64,000 nt of DNA from Buddleja alternifolia. Its lineage: Eukaryota > Streptophyta > Magnoliopsida > Lamiales > Scrophulariaceae. This document shows positions 34,868 through 45,728 of this stretch, in pieces; the stretch's first letter is position 1; each line of letters begins with the position of its first letter. A program made the translations under genes and the position numbers. The DNA is taken from assembly GCA_019426215.1 (NCBI GenBank), contig CM033397.1:29948480-30012479 (forward strand), written 5' to 3'. The notes beneath the pieces were generated by a model. That model made no database searches. It was not told the DNA's origin and was given only the letters and a program-made list of their open reading frames with translations.

Positions 34868-37339
34868 GCATTATCTTCGCATTCTTGATTGTTCCCTCTC
34901 TTCTGTCCAGCTTTGTGTTGTGTTTCTAGGTCTCTATATCTCCAAAAGTGTCTTTATATGGGCTGGGCTGGGCCGACGCGACACCGCGGGAAAAATTCTC
35001 CAACACAGCGGTGAAAATTCGTTGACTAGTCAACATCGTGGTGAAAATTGTTTAACACTGAAGTGAAAGTGCAAATTTTTTAGGTAATGACTTAAGCCTT
35101 TGAGACCACGGTGTCAGGAACTTTTCACCACGGTGTCAGCTGGGTAAATTGTACAATTTTTCTCTTTTCTTGGATTAAACTCGTAATTCATCCTACAAAA
35201 ACCACGGCCAACAATAGGAATCAAGGTATTTGGGGTATAAAATAGGTAAAATTAGATCAAAAACAATAGTTAAAGTGACTAAAAATTGTACATATCATGA
35301 ATTAATCAGAAGTGTCAATATAAACTCTCTCTTTCATATCTATCTAAGTAGTAAACAAAAAGTAAGAAAAACGAGACACAAATTTTTATGGGCAACTTTA
35401 TAAATCTAACCCACAAATATAATTTATGTAAAATTTCAAGAAATAAGCAACATAGATGGAAGACATTCAGCCTCCCTGGCATCTCCTGTCCGACCTAACA
35501 TCTACAAAAATGGCTCCTCAAGAGAAGGTTTATAAAAGCGTGATTTAGTTCAGAAATGTAGGGAAGTTTAGATGGATTGTGTAAGAAAAAATGGACATAA
35601 AATAATGTTAGGCAAAAGTTGATTTTTTTCTCAAATTTCACCACGAATTTGAGCGATTTAATTATCTTGGATATGGAATTTTATTGGATTAAATTAATTT
35701 ACGCTTCGAGTAGATAAATTTAACATTCTAAATTACTCAAATCCGAATTCGCATAAATGAGAAATTAATGATTGAAGTTAGTCACTCCAAATGTGTTATA
35801 AACAATTGGTTTATGTAGGAAACCATAAAATAGGTATCCGAAATAGAAGAAACATTCAAAGGTCAAATACATTTATAAATCCATGTTGGTGGACTATAGG
35901 ATGGTCTTAGGTCTTACAACCTTCTCAAACCTCCAGTCTAGTAGATGAATTACGAACCTGAGTTCGGGCTTGGCCGTGGGCTTTGGTCCGGACCATGTTC
36001 ACTACTATATTTTTTGTTGTAAAGATTTACTAAATTATAAAAACTAATCAACAGCTAATTAATTATCAGTATTAACTATACTTTGGTTCTGATAAACCTT
36101 GTTATCATGAAACTGCTGCGCATATAACAATATTGGTAGGGGGAGCATGGTGGATACATTGAGTGAGAGAACTTGGTTGTTGTTGGGTGATGGAGATGGA
36201 TGTCGGTATATTATTTATTTATTTTGTATTTGTTTGGAATGTGTAAAATTGGTACAAATATTACATTATATATTCTTTTTCCACTTGTGCCACAATAAAG
36301 AGTGTAAGCTTGCAACTCACTCATCCTTCCAATCTTAGATCTAAAGTCCTCATAAATATGCAGCGACAAGGATACATAATTCAAAATAAATTTAGTAGCC
36401 GAGTACAGACGTTTTTTCCCTCCAATTGGGTGTTATGTGTTACCAGCTTTCTTTATTCATTGATGATTATTGTCTTGTTTGACTATTATCATATTATCAT
36501 GAACATGCCTCATGAGATTCATATGTTAAGGCTTTGGTCTTGGTTTTTGGCCTAGGTTATGGGTTTCGGCCTGGCCTAACCCGGTTCATCTTTTTAGAGA
36601 AATTTTAATTAAATTATTTAATTAATTTAATTTAATTTCTTATGAAATAATTTTGACCGCAAGATTTTTTTTATCCAACGGAGATGGTGAATGGAGGCAA
36701 TATGGGATCACGACCATACAATTTATGGGCACGATTGTATGTTACTTGTGGTCCATTGGACCATCCGTGTGCCCAAGGGCTAATAGGCATTGTTTGGACG
36801 ATGTTCAAATTTAGCAGGTGCGGACTGCACTTGCCTCACTGGAACGCACCGTTTGGTGTTGTAAAGTGCAACTCTTTGGCCAAACAAAAAATTGTGACTT
36901 TTAGTCCCCAACTTTTCATTGTCTATAAATAGAGCCCCTCCGATTGATTTCACTCCATTGCTTGAATGATTTCTCTTCTCTCTTTCTGCTTTTGCGTTCT
37001 AAAATTTGCATTTAAAATCATTCTTCATTTACATAGTATTGTTGTTAAAAATCGAGAGTTCAAACATGTATTTTGTTCGATAGACTCGAGAATTTGTACT
37101 GGTACTATTTTTGTTTCGAAATCAATGTATTTAGGGACACAAATTGACATGTTCTGCTACCACCAATAGCGGGTTAATATTGTGTTAGCAAAAAGTCTAA
37201 AATCGTATCTCGACTTACCTTGCATATTTTATAACAAGTAAAAATAAGGAAAAATTACTAAAAACCCTTTAAAATAAATCTTTGAATCCAAAAAACTCAT
37301 GAAAATATTTTTCAATCCAAAAACTAAGTAGACGAAAAG
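34868..37339. other. Intergenic, possible LTR fragment near 36650-37190
   Basis: No supported gene. Between 36650 and 37190 there is a TATA box (GTCTATAAATAGAG at 36922-36935) followed by a pyrimidine-rich TCTCTTCTCTCTTTC tract about 45 bp later. This is an arrangement common in copia LTRs and also in gene promoters. No second copy and no ends were found, so it is unassigned. The segment 35000-36600 shows nothing recognisable. Confidence 0.4.
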
Positions 37340-37365
37340 TTCATGGAAATCATCTTGAGCATGTT

Positions 37366-37852
37366 GTCACGCCCCGGGAGTTTTCAAGAACTCCTCCCAC
37401 CAAATGAGGTTCCAAAAAGTCCATGGAGCTACACAACCTTGTATATATAGATGAGGATAGAATAATCTAGAATGTATCTAGATGTGTAGAGAATGGTAGG
37501 AATTCTCTAGAATTGTGTAGGAGTATTAGTTGGTAGAATTCTCTAGATTAGTCTTGTAAAATATCTAGAAGAATTATCTAGATGCTCAATATTAGCCGTA
37601 GGATCAAGATGATCTCAACCGTCCATTGAGGAGGTGGATCACTATAAATAGGTGGTAGCCATTTCATTTGTAACCAACCAAGTTTGGAGAGGAATATAGA
37701 GTGTTTACTTAAAGAGCTTCTTGGTGCACTTTGCCAAATTCCCTTAGCACACGAGCACGAGTGGGCGAGGCTGACTTAGCACGAGTCACGCAAGAGGCGG
37801 GTCGAGGCTAAGTGCCGCACGAGACGTTAGTATTGAGGCTAAGTACGTGACA
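37366..37852 (+). repeat. TR-GAG 5' LTR
   Basis: 487 bp. The first ~315 bp is about 98% identical to the 3' LTR, while the last ~170 bp is strongly diverged with length changes. The switch falls about 30 bp after the TATA box. Confidence 0.9.
37643..37650 (+). promoter_or_regulatory. TATA box in TR-GAG 5' LTR
   Basis: TATAAATA, 277 bp from the LTR start. The same box is at 40120-40127 in the 3' LTR. Transcription would be expected to start roughly 25-35 bp downstream, at the U3/R boundary. Confidence 0.6.
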
Positions 37853-37906
37853 GGTGGTATCAGAGCCCGGTTGGGCAAAGGTGCTGCATGTGGAAGTGTT
37901 CGGGTA

Positions 37907-39736
37907 ATGGCAAGCGAGGCTACTTCGGGGTTGTTAGGGGAGCTTGGTAGGGAGGCCATTCTGCCCCACCCGAAGATGACGAGGGATGCAAGCCGACCAC
38001 TTGAGAGTGGTGTCGTGGGAGTCGTCGCAGAGATGGGCGAGCGACTTGAACGTGTGGAGCACACTTTCGAGACGTTGGAGGGCCACGTTTTCGAAGAGAT
38101 TGGGTCGATTAAGGCGGATGTGCGATCTTGCCTTGACACTAGCACCGTTCAGGAGGAGCGTCTTGCTAGGCTTGCGGATGCTATGAGAGCATTACAGGCG
38201 ATGGTCGAGGAGATGCGCGAAGACGTTGCCTTGTGCAAAAGATCCATTGCTAGCGGGGCTAGCACCGTGGTGTCGAGTCCAAGAGTGGACCACCCCAAGC
38301 CGAAGGGGTTTGATGGCAAGAGGGACGCCAAGGAGGTTGAGAACTTCCTATGGCAAATGGAGATGTACTTCGAGGGGCTCAACTTAGCCTATGAGGACTC
38401 GAAGGTACGGACCGCTACACTCTACCTTTCCGATACAACGATGTTATGGTGGCGCAGGAAGCATGCCGATATCGGGAAAGGTTTATGCAAGATCGAGTCT
38501 TGGGAAGACTTCAAATGGGAGCTTAAACGGCACTTCTACCCGGAGAATGTCGTTTATGAGGCTCGTAAGAGATTGCGGGAGTTGAGGCATAGGGGCACCA
38601 TTAGGGACTATGTCGAAGAATTTACAACTCTTATGCTTCAAATCCCGAATATGAACGATGATGACTTACTCTTCTACTTTGTGGACGGGCTACAAAACTG
38701 GGCAAAGCAAGAGTTACATCGACGGGGCGTCCACACGGTAGACGAGGCGATTGCCGCTGCCGAGTCCCTAAGCGAGTTTCAACACCATCATAAGGAACGT
38801 GAGAGGGATGGCACGGGCAATGGTGGGGGAGGCAGGCATCACGAGGATGGCCAAACCCACAAGGTGACTTACAAAGGGGCGAGTTCGGGGAGCTCGTCGG
38901 GCCGAAAGGATTACGAGGCGAAGAAGCAATCTTTCGTGCCCAAGGAAGGGTGTTATGTTTGCAAGGGGCTACATTCTTACAAGGATTGCCCGAAGCTTGG
39001 GACGTTGCACGCGATCACGGAAGGTCATGAGGCAGCCCAATGGAAGTATGTGGAGGAACCCGATGAAGGCTCAGAGGAGGGGCCAGGGCGTTTAGGGGCG
39101 GTACAACTTCTAAATGCCGTCAAGGAGGAGTCGACGCCAACCACATCTAGCAAGAGGCTGATGTACGTGGAGGCGCACATCAACGGGCGGCCTACCAAGG
39201 CGATGGTAGACACCGGGGCAACGCACAACTTCATGACCGAGGAGGAGGCGAAACGGTTGGGCCTCAAGGTCACACGAGGCGAGGGATGGGTCAAGACGGT
39301 GAATTCTGACGCCATACGCCTCGGCGGTAGAATTCTGGACGTAGAGACGAGTATCGGGCCGTGGAAGGGACGAGTGGACTTCTCGGTAGCCGAGTTGGAC
39401 GACTATAAGGTCGTACTAGGATTGGATTTCATGCGCAAGGTATGTGCAGTTCCAATGCCTATATTTGATTGTTTGTGGATTTTGGACAAGGGTTCGCCGT
39501 GCATAGTGCCTACAATCGGGAGCAACCAAGGGGTTAAGGCGAAGCCCATGTATTTGTCGGCCATCCAATTGATCGAGGATGCAAAGGATGGGCCGAGGTC
39601 GAGTACGAAGACACAACCGTGGACTCTTGCGAGAAGAATCCACGCGAGTCAAGACAACTTCGGAGGCAACCGCGGGACAAAGGGAAGACCATGCCGACGA
39701 AGACAAGCGAGAACCCCGGCAAGATCAAACCCTTAG
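37907..39736 (+). CDS. Intact gag-protease polyprotein of the TR-GAG element
   Basis: 609 codons from the first in-frame ATG; the upstream frame is open back to the LTR but lacks an ATG. Residues about 40-115 form a heptad-rich coiled coil (VAEMGERLERVEHTFETLE). About 135-270 is the Retrotrans_gag capsid domain (FLWQMEMYFEGL, TMLWWRRKHADI, FYPENVVYEARKRL). Residues 349-361 are a zinc knuckle of form CX2CX3HX4C, one residue shorter than the usual CX2CX4HX4C. About 420-520 is a retropepsin with the active-site DTGATHNF and the later VVLGLDF. The ORF then ends in a Lys/Arg-rich tail with no RT. It has no internal stops, which implies recent activity. GC content is clearly higher than the surroundings. 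Automatic annotation could mistake it for a host gene. Confidence 0.9.
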   Translation: MASEATSGLLGELGREAILPHPKMTRDASRPLESGVVGVVAEMGERLERVEHTFETLEGHVFEEIGSIKADVRSCLDTSTVQEERLARLADAMRALQAMVEEMREDVALCKRSIASGASTVVSSPRVDHPKPKGFDGKRDAKEVENFLWQMEMYFEGLNLAYEDSKVRTATLYLSDTTMLWWRRKHADIGKGLCKIESWEDFKWELKRHFYPENVVYEARKRLRELRHRGTIRDYVEEFTTLMLQIPNMNDDDLLFYFVDGLQNWAKQELHRRGVHTVDEAIAAAESLSEFQHHHKERERDGTGNGGGGRHHEDGQTHKVTYKGASSGSSSGRKDYEAKKQSFVPKEGCYVCKGLHSYKDCPKLGTLHAITEGHEAAQWKYVEEPDEGSEEGPGRLGAVQLLNAVKEESTPTTSSKRLMYVEAHINGRPTKAMVDTGATHNFMTEEEAKRLGLKVTRGEGWVKTVNSDAIRLGGRILDVETSIGPWKGRVDFSVAELDDYKVVLGLDFMRKVCAVPMPIFDCLWILDKGSPCIVPTIGSNQGVKAKPMYLSAIQLIEDAKDGPRSSTKTQPWTLARRIHASQDNFGGNRGTKGRPCRRRQARTPARSNP

Positions 39737-39841
39737 GCAAACAAAGAGTTTCCAACAAGCATGTTGCAGAGGGACGATCGGGCAAGCCGCGGGGCAATAT
39801 TGCACGACGACGAGGGCGTCGTTGGATTGGGTGGGGGAGAA

Positions 39842-40335
39842 TGTCACGCCCCAGGAGTTTTCAAGAACTCCTCCCACCAAATGAGGCTCCAAAAAGTCCA
39901 TGGAGCTACACAACCTTGTATATATAGATGAGGATAGAATAATCTAGAATGTATCTAGATGTGTAGAGAATGGTAGGAATTCTCTAGAATTGTGTAGGAG
40001 TGTTAGTTGGTAGAATTCTCTAGATTAGTCTTGTAAAATATATAGAAGAATTATCTAGATGCTCAATATTAGCCGTAGGATCAAGATGATCTCAACCGTC
40101 CATTGAGGAGGTGGATCACTATAAATAGGTGGTAGCCATTTCATTTGTAACCAATCAAGCATTTTGAAGAGCAATACAAGTGCTTAAGAGTTTTTCCAAA
40201 CACTCTCGAGTTCTTTACTTAAAATCCCGAGCACACGAGCACGAGTGAGCGAGGCTGACTTAGCAATCCTTGTAAGAGGCGAGGCGACGAGCTAAGTGCC
40301 GCACGAGGCGTTAGTAAGAGACTAAGTCCGTGACA
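39842..40335 (+). repeat. TR-GAG 3' LTR
   Basis: 494 bp, starting TGTCACGCCCC after the purine tract and ending CCGTGACA. See the 5' LTR for the two-block divergence. Confidence 0.9.
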
Positions 40336-40739
40336 ATGTGGTCGCCTACTTTTTCTTCTTCACCCATCCTTGCCCTAAGGAGCTTCCTCTATGTGTCATA
40401 CCGAGTAGTCCCAGTGTGTTATTTATAAAGCTCCTTGAGATGCAACAGTATGGGTCTCGAGTCATCCATGTTCTTGTGAGAGCGCTGCAAGTCATTGTTC
40501 ATGGAGCCGAGCATATACCCCTTGACATGAACATCATCCTTATACCAAGTGTCATTGATATTTTGCACTTCGTCATCGTTGTCCTTTGCTGGGACAAGGG
40601 GCTTGTTGGCATCAAGTACATAGTTGAGAGACTCCAGACTAAGGACAATCCTTACAGTTCTAAGCCGATCAGTGTAGTTTGGTCCAGTGAGGACATTTTT
40701 CTCAAGTAAAATTATCAGTGGGTTAACCATTATAACAGA

Positions 40740-41430
40740 GAGAGATATAAAACTACAGAAAAATAAAGAAAGATTCAATTAGGTGATTATGTTGTACTCC
40801 AAGTAAAAAATAGGGCTTTGATTTTTAACTTGACTCCCACTACATTTTTCGAATCATTACACTCCCACTGCAATATTTGAAAATCTCGTTGGAAAAACTT
40901 CATAGTGAGTGATTGAGTTCTTTATGAATCCGCTGAGTTGCAACCCTATAATGATATGTGACTCACTTGATCTATTAAAGGGGCAATCCTTGCCAGCCTA
41001 GTCAAACAAGCGGTTCAATCTTAGTTTGGCTCATAGATCACGAAACCGCAACCATTTTGACGATATATAGGTTGTGATCTATCTAAACCTGCGCCCATCA
41101 ACTCCTACCAATCTCACAATTGACTTCCACCTTGCAACTCTTTAACAATATTTGGGGTGGAATTTGTTTCTATTGATGACACCAAATGTACTTAGAAAAT
41201 TTGAATAAATATCTTGATGCATAACCCCTACTTACTAGGAAGAAATTATGCACTAGATATTAATTCATTTCTCCTAAGATCGATGGAGAGCCGGGACATT
41301 CAATTGCCTTTTATGTAAATTTAGTGTTATTTAGGTTGGGAGAATTTTGCATTCAAAATTATTCTCACTTTGCACATTAACAATTTTATCGCGCAATCAT
41401 GGATATAAGTAATAAAGCACAATACGCATA
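40740..41430. other. Intergenic or copia leader, no gene
   Basis: Lies upstream (minus sense) of the copia gag relic and may be its untranslated leader. AT-rich, no open frame of note. Confidence 0.4.
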
Positions 41431-41491
41431 GTTGAAACGCAATGTTCTAAATGAAACAATTAAACCTAGCTAAAGTCGAATCCAAGAACCA

Positions 41492-42028
41492 CTAATCAAC
41501 ATGCCTCTTATCCGACCCTCCTTCATTTTCATCCTCCTCTTCAATGCCATTGTTTGAGTCATCATCATCACTTCAAGGTAATAAATAAAAGAGATTTACT
41601 CACAAATTAATCAAAAAATTACTCACAAAATAGGGGAAAAGAATTCAATCAAGTTAACTCACTATTCAACACTAGTTAACTCACAAATGAATCAACAAAT
41701 TACTCACAAAACCGGGAAAATGAATTCAATCAAGTTAACTCACTAATCAACATTAGTTAACTCACAAATTATCAAGAAATTACTCAGGAAAAAGAATTCA
41801 ATCAAGTTAACTCATTAATCAACATTAGTTAACTCACAAATTAATCAAGAAATTACTCACAAAACAGGGAAAAAGAATTCAATCAAGTTAACTCACGAAT
41901 CGCCATGTTTTGTTTGCATGTGAAATTTCAGGTTCTTCATTGTTAGATAGCTTTCGCCATAGACATCGCATGTCGGTGGATTAGCCTCCTTTATAGGTTC
42001 CTAGCTTCTTGAGTGCTCCTTCCCTTTC
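41492..42028 (-). pseudogene. C2H2 zinc-finger gene fragment, left copy
   Basis: Minus-strand terminal exons of an unidentified gene. The penultimate exon (42028 down to 41897) encodes a zinc finger that has lost its second Cys (CDVYGESYL), and ends at a GTGAGT donor. The last exon (41570-41492) follows an AG acceptor and encodes an acidic tail (SDDDDSNNGIEEEDENEGG, then SDKRHVD and a stop). The junction keeps the frame. The right copy (43001-45728) keeps all zinc ligands. The fragment has no start and is truncated at the palindrome apex. Confidence 0.65.
41598..41895. repeat. 81-bp tandem repeat in the left intron
   Basis: Just under four units. Each runs ACTCACAAATTAATCAAGAA, then ATTACTCACAAAACAGGG, then AAAGAATTCAATCAAGTT and so on. 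The right arm has about one unit at this place, so the array expanded after the palindrome formed. Confidence 0.9.
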
Positions 42029-42966
42029 TGTTGGATTAGAGAAAACCCCGTAGGGAACTTGTATTACTGAATAACATATTTATAGAGATACATGTACTTG
42101 GTAAACAAGAAACCCTAACTATAAATAAGGAAAAGATAAATACAAGGAAACATAAAGAAACCTAAATTAACATAAATACTAGAAAGATATGGAAAGATAT
42201 TATATTATTTAACAGTCCCCCGCAGTCGAAACGTGAGAGTCTTGAACGTTGAGACTGGACCATAGAAATCTGATCATAGAGAATTTGAGAAGAAGACATC
42301 GACAAAAATAAAAGGTGACGGTTGGCCTTAAGAGGCAGCGGCGGCGGCTGCTCCAAGTTCTCGTTTTTTTAAGGGTGAGCAGCGACAACTAACAAAACTA
42401 AAGGTGGCGGCTAAGCGCGTCAGCCCACGGCCAAAGAGAGAAGACGACGGCATAAAATAAAAAGGCGGCGGCTCCAAGTCCTCCTTTTCAAAGGGTGAGC
42501 GACGGCAACTAACAAAACTAAAAGCGGCGGCGGCCTGCGGCCAAAGAGAGAAGGCAGCGACATAAAATAAAAAGATGGCGGCCATAGAAAAACAAAAGGA
42601 GAAAACGAGATAAGGGAGAAGAAGCTGGCGGCGGCGGCCATAAGAGAAAGAAAGAAAAAAGAAATTAGATAAAGAAACACTAAACTAGATACGGAGCGCT
42701 GGACGGGGACGGCGACTTGAGGATGGCGGCAGAAGCGAGAGATCGAGAGACCATGGCTCGAAGCCATGGCTCTTATACCATGTTAGATTAGAGAAAACCC
42801 CGTAGGGAACTTGTATTACTGAATAACATATTTATAGAGATACATGTATTTGGTAAACAAGAAACCCTAATTATAAACAAGGAAAAGATAAATACAAGGA
42901 AACATAAAGAAACCTAAATTAACATAAATACTAGAAAGATATGAAAAGATATTATATTATCTAACA
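42029..42966 (-). mobile_element. TRIM element with intact target duplication
   Basis: 938 bp. LTRs of 186 bp are at 42029-42214 and 42781-42966 (TG...CA ends, six differences by eye). CTTTC flanks both sides (42024-42028, 42967-42971). On the minus strand a tRNA-Met-like primer site (TGGTATAAGAGCC) follows the 42781-42966 LTR, and a purine tract (GCGGGGGAC) precedes the other LTR. The 566-bp interior has no coding capacity. It contains a direct duplication of about 115 bp (about 42351-42472 and 42473-42584) rich in CGG triplets. This fits a terminal-repeat retrotransposon in miniature. Confidence 0.9.
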
Positions 42967-42970
42967 CTTT

Positions 42971-43014
42971 CTTTTCATCGGGCATGTGGTAATGGGAGAC
43001 TGCCCGATGAAAAG
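42971..43014. repeat. Apex of the palindrome
   Basis: CTTTTCATCGGGCA (42971-42984), a 16-nt spacer, then TGCCCGATGAAAAG (43001-43014). This is a perfect 14-bp stem marking the centre of symmetry of the 41431-45790 palindrome. Confidence 0.95.
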
Positions 43015-45728
43015 AATAGGAAGGAGCGAGCAAGGAGCCAGGAAGCTATAACGAAGCCTGACCTACCGACATGCGATGTCTGTGGAGAAAGCTTTCTAGC
43101 AAAGAAGGACCTCAAATTACACATGCAAACAAAACGTGGCCATTTGTGAGCTAACTTTGAATTCTTTTTTCCTATTTTGTGAGTAATTTCTTGATTAATT
43201 TGTGAATAAATCTCTTTTAATTTACTAGAAAAAAGCACATGCATTGCACGTGAAAATATATGATATATGAACAATTTAAACTCTACAAGTTTTGAATGGT
43301 TGCATAATGAAATGCTAGTCCATACTTATAGCACTCCACCTCTTCAATACATAGTGGAGATCGATTTAATTTAATGATACAAGTTAATTTTCACTTACTA
43401 AATTTAGATTTTTCTAACATACAAATGAAGGTTTTACATACATTCTACACACTATAAAAGTTTTTGCAAACTTCTATAATTCCCTTGTATAAATAAGAAG
43501 TGTGGACTTATAGAGTCTTATATTCTCCGAAAATCTAGAAACTTAACTAAAAATCTAGCAATAGCAAATAAACCAAATATTTCAAGTGTAACGAAATATA
43601 TATGGATAATGAAGTTTAATGTTGTATAATCACAAAAACTGTAATTTTGAAAGCTTAAATTGATTAGGTTAATATGAAAATCAAATCATTCTATTTGGAA
43701 TTAAGTAGGAAAAAACATGAATTAAACATATAAAGAAAGAAATAAAAATGACATAACAATAGATATTAATGAATCATCAATACAAGATTATTTTAATTGG
43801 AAGAGATGTGAAAAGCCAAAGAATATGGCAATTTAAAGTGTGAGTATTTGTAACATAGCAGTCTTAGACTGTTAGAAACATTACACTCTAAATCTGCAAA
43901 TATTGATGCGCTAAATATTGCAAGAATGATTTAGATTTTCCTATTTATTCTTGAAAATGGTCTTAGTAAATACTTGATTTCGATAAATATTCAATATGAT
44001 TGATAATAAGACCTTGTTGTTATAATATAAATATCGAGTTAGTCGGATTACTTGACTCTAAAATTGTGCAATGAATTTTCACTCAAAATCTAAAGGTTTA
44101 AAAAGAAATTGAGAACGTAACTTATAACATTTAAAGTGCAGTCATTTTCTCACCTTACACCACTTCCCCTTCACTCAAACACTTCAATGTTGGAAGGGGT
44201 CTTTATTGTATCTAGAAGATTGTGTAATAAATTTTTTGATAAAATACACGTACATGATAACTTTTGGTTGATAATATAAAATAAATTTAGTTTAAAAGTA
44301 TTTTTACAAATTTTTAATCATCAAAAAGATCACTTATAATATAAAATAGGTAAAATAGAGTCCAATTTCATTAGCTAAAGTGTTTCAGAAAATTAGATAA
44401 ACGAACTTGTAATAGAAAAATAGTGAGAGACATGCACTTTTTTCGTCTCTTTTTTGATAGTCGGGCCAACTCGTAATTTTTTTTGCCCTATGGGATTAAA
44501 GTTTCAATTTTATAACCAAGTGACTGTTTTTGTGAGGACCCCTATTGTATGAGACATAATCTACAATTTTTTCATTGTAAATATTACGTATCTTCAATTG
44601 TAATAATATTTAGTAATAAGGGTGGAGAAGTAAAATCACAATTGAAAATAATAATAGTATATAGTATATAATATATAGTAATAGTATCTTTATATGCACT
44701 AACATGAACTATTTTCTTTAATTTGAGATTATTAAGAATAAATGTAAATATCATATTACATAAGTTTACTCGTGTTTATGAATATTTTTCTAAATTTAAA
44801 CAAAAATGCATCATATGTTCATTCCAATATTTCTACGTATAATTGTTGGGAAAGTGCACTCGATGCCAACGAAAAGTTAAAATATACGACACTAGTTTAT
44901 GTTGTACGACCAATTATTAGTAGAAAGACATTAGTATGTTGTACATCCATTATGTTAATGTAATCGGAGCAAGATTTCCTACTTAGAGCTATGAAATAAG
45001 CAGGAAATCATGGAAAAGTGAGCTCTAGAAAAGCAAGCAAAGTGGACATAAATCATTCCCATTTCCGGGCCTTCTCACGTTCTCAAATAGTCAAGTTCTA
45101 ATTATTTGATTTTGATTACCCTCTATGAGTCCAATGATCACATATCCATGTCTAAGATAATACTTCATCCAATATTTATAGTTGAGGAAGATATTTTGGT
45201 CTTGATTTTGACAAATAAAAAAACGTGTAGGAAAGGACGAGAAGGAAAGTCGATGGGAACACATATTTATCCAATATTCAGGGTTCATGTTAATACACCA
45301 CTAAGAATTGTATATTAATTGCTAGGTGACAGAAAATTAATTTGAATGAGGGAGTGGGATAGTGGAATTTTAATAGGACTTGTATATTAATTTGAGAGTA
45401 TTATGTTTTCTGGAAGTTGAAAAGGGCAATATTTGGGTTAATGGCTTAAATTTTTAATTAATTTGGAGGATGGTGGGGTAACTTCATTATTAATTAATTT
45501 TGTAGGGTGGATGGTTTTATATATAATAAATATTATTCATTCTCAATTGTAATCGTAATTAGTAATGGTAGAAAATAAATATTACAATTGGAAGAAACAC
45601 CTAGATTTTTCACACTTTTTGTATAATATAGATATAGATTACCTTCTAGTGATGATGATGACTCAAACAATGGCATTGAAGAGGACGATGAAAAGGAGGG
45701 AGGGTCGGATAAGAGGCATGTTGATTAG
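43001..45728 (+). pseudogene. C2H2 zinc-finger gene fragment, right copy
   Basis: The exon ending at 43145 encodes a Lys/Arg/Glu-rich stretch, then PDLPTCDVCGESFLAKKD and LKLHMQTKRGH, a CX2CX12HX6H zinc finger. A GTGAGC donor follows at 43146. The last exon is 45650-45728, after CTTCTAG, encoding DDDDSNNGIEEDDEKEGG, then SDKRHVD and a stop. The frame is continuous across the junction. The 2.5 kb intron is mostly the inserted Helitron. Finger and acidic tail suggest a nucleic-acid-binding or ribosome-biogenesis type protein, but I cannot name it. The 5' end is missing. Confidence 0.65.
43225..45638 (-). mobile_element. Non-autonomous Helitron
   Basis: On the minus strand it begins TCTATATCTATATTATAC (at 45638). 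It ends with a hairpin (CACGTGCA/TGCATGTG, reverse of about 43236-43252), a short T-rich spacer and CTAG (43228-43225). It is inserted between A and T, as Helitrons do, without target duplication. The left palindrome arm shows the empty site: GGTAA directly followed by TAAATAAAAGAG. The interior has no Rep/helicase frame and no recognised gene fragment, so it relied on an autonomous partner. Helitrons move by a rolling-circle mechanism. Confidence 0.85.

Larger units (their letters stand above)
37366..40335 (+). mobile_element. TR-GAG-type LTR element (gag-protease only)
   Basis: 2970 bp, with LTRs at 37366-37852 and 39842-40335 (TGTCAC...GTGACA ends). A tRNA-Met primer site (TGGTATCAGAGCC, 37855-37867) and a purine tract (GGGTGGGGGAGAA, 39828-39840) are present. 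The 2 kb interior holds one intact ORF for gag plus retropepsin and no RT, RNase H or integrase. This is the layout described for plant terminal-repeat retrotransposons with a GAG domain. ATGT flanks both sides (37362-37365, 40336-40339); a fifth base (G) is present only on the right. Confidence 0.9.
37340..40733 (-). pseudogene. Copia gag fragment, interrupted by the TR-GAG element
   Basis: On the minus strand from 40733, a Ty1/copia gag N-terminus is readable (VNPLIILLEKN, LTGPNYTDRLRTVRIVL, and LASM-like YMLGSMNNDLQ). It runs through a stop at about 40417 into RARMGEEEKVGDH at 40340. The next residues (MLKMIS) resume at 37365 on the far side of the inserted element. Thus the TR-GAG element sits inside this older relic. 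The four bases ATGT flank both ends of the insertion. The relic fades below about 37340. Confidence 0.75.
41431..42028 (-). repeat. Left arm of gene-fragment palindrome
   Basis: This arm is the reverse complement of 43001-43224 plus 45639-45790. It is longer because its intron carries an expanded 81-bp tandem repeat. It joins the apex segment 42972-42984 across the inserted TRIM. Landmarks are the shared phrases CGACATGCGATGTC and GTTTTGTTTGCATGTG and the outer limit near GTTGAAACGCAATG. Confidence 0.9.

Noticed and set aside
40338..40709. 123-residue plus-strand frame
   Set aside because: It is antisense to the copia gag relic, which has the recognisable motifs.
42328..42767. Minus-strand frames of about 85-115 residues
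   Set aside because: They lie in the GC-rich, duplicated interior of the TRIM and show only low-complexity composition.
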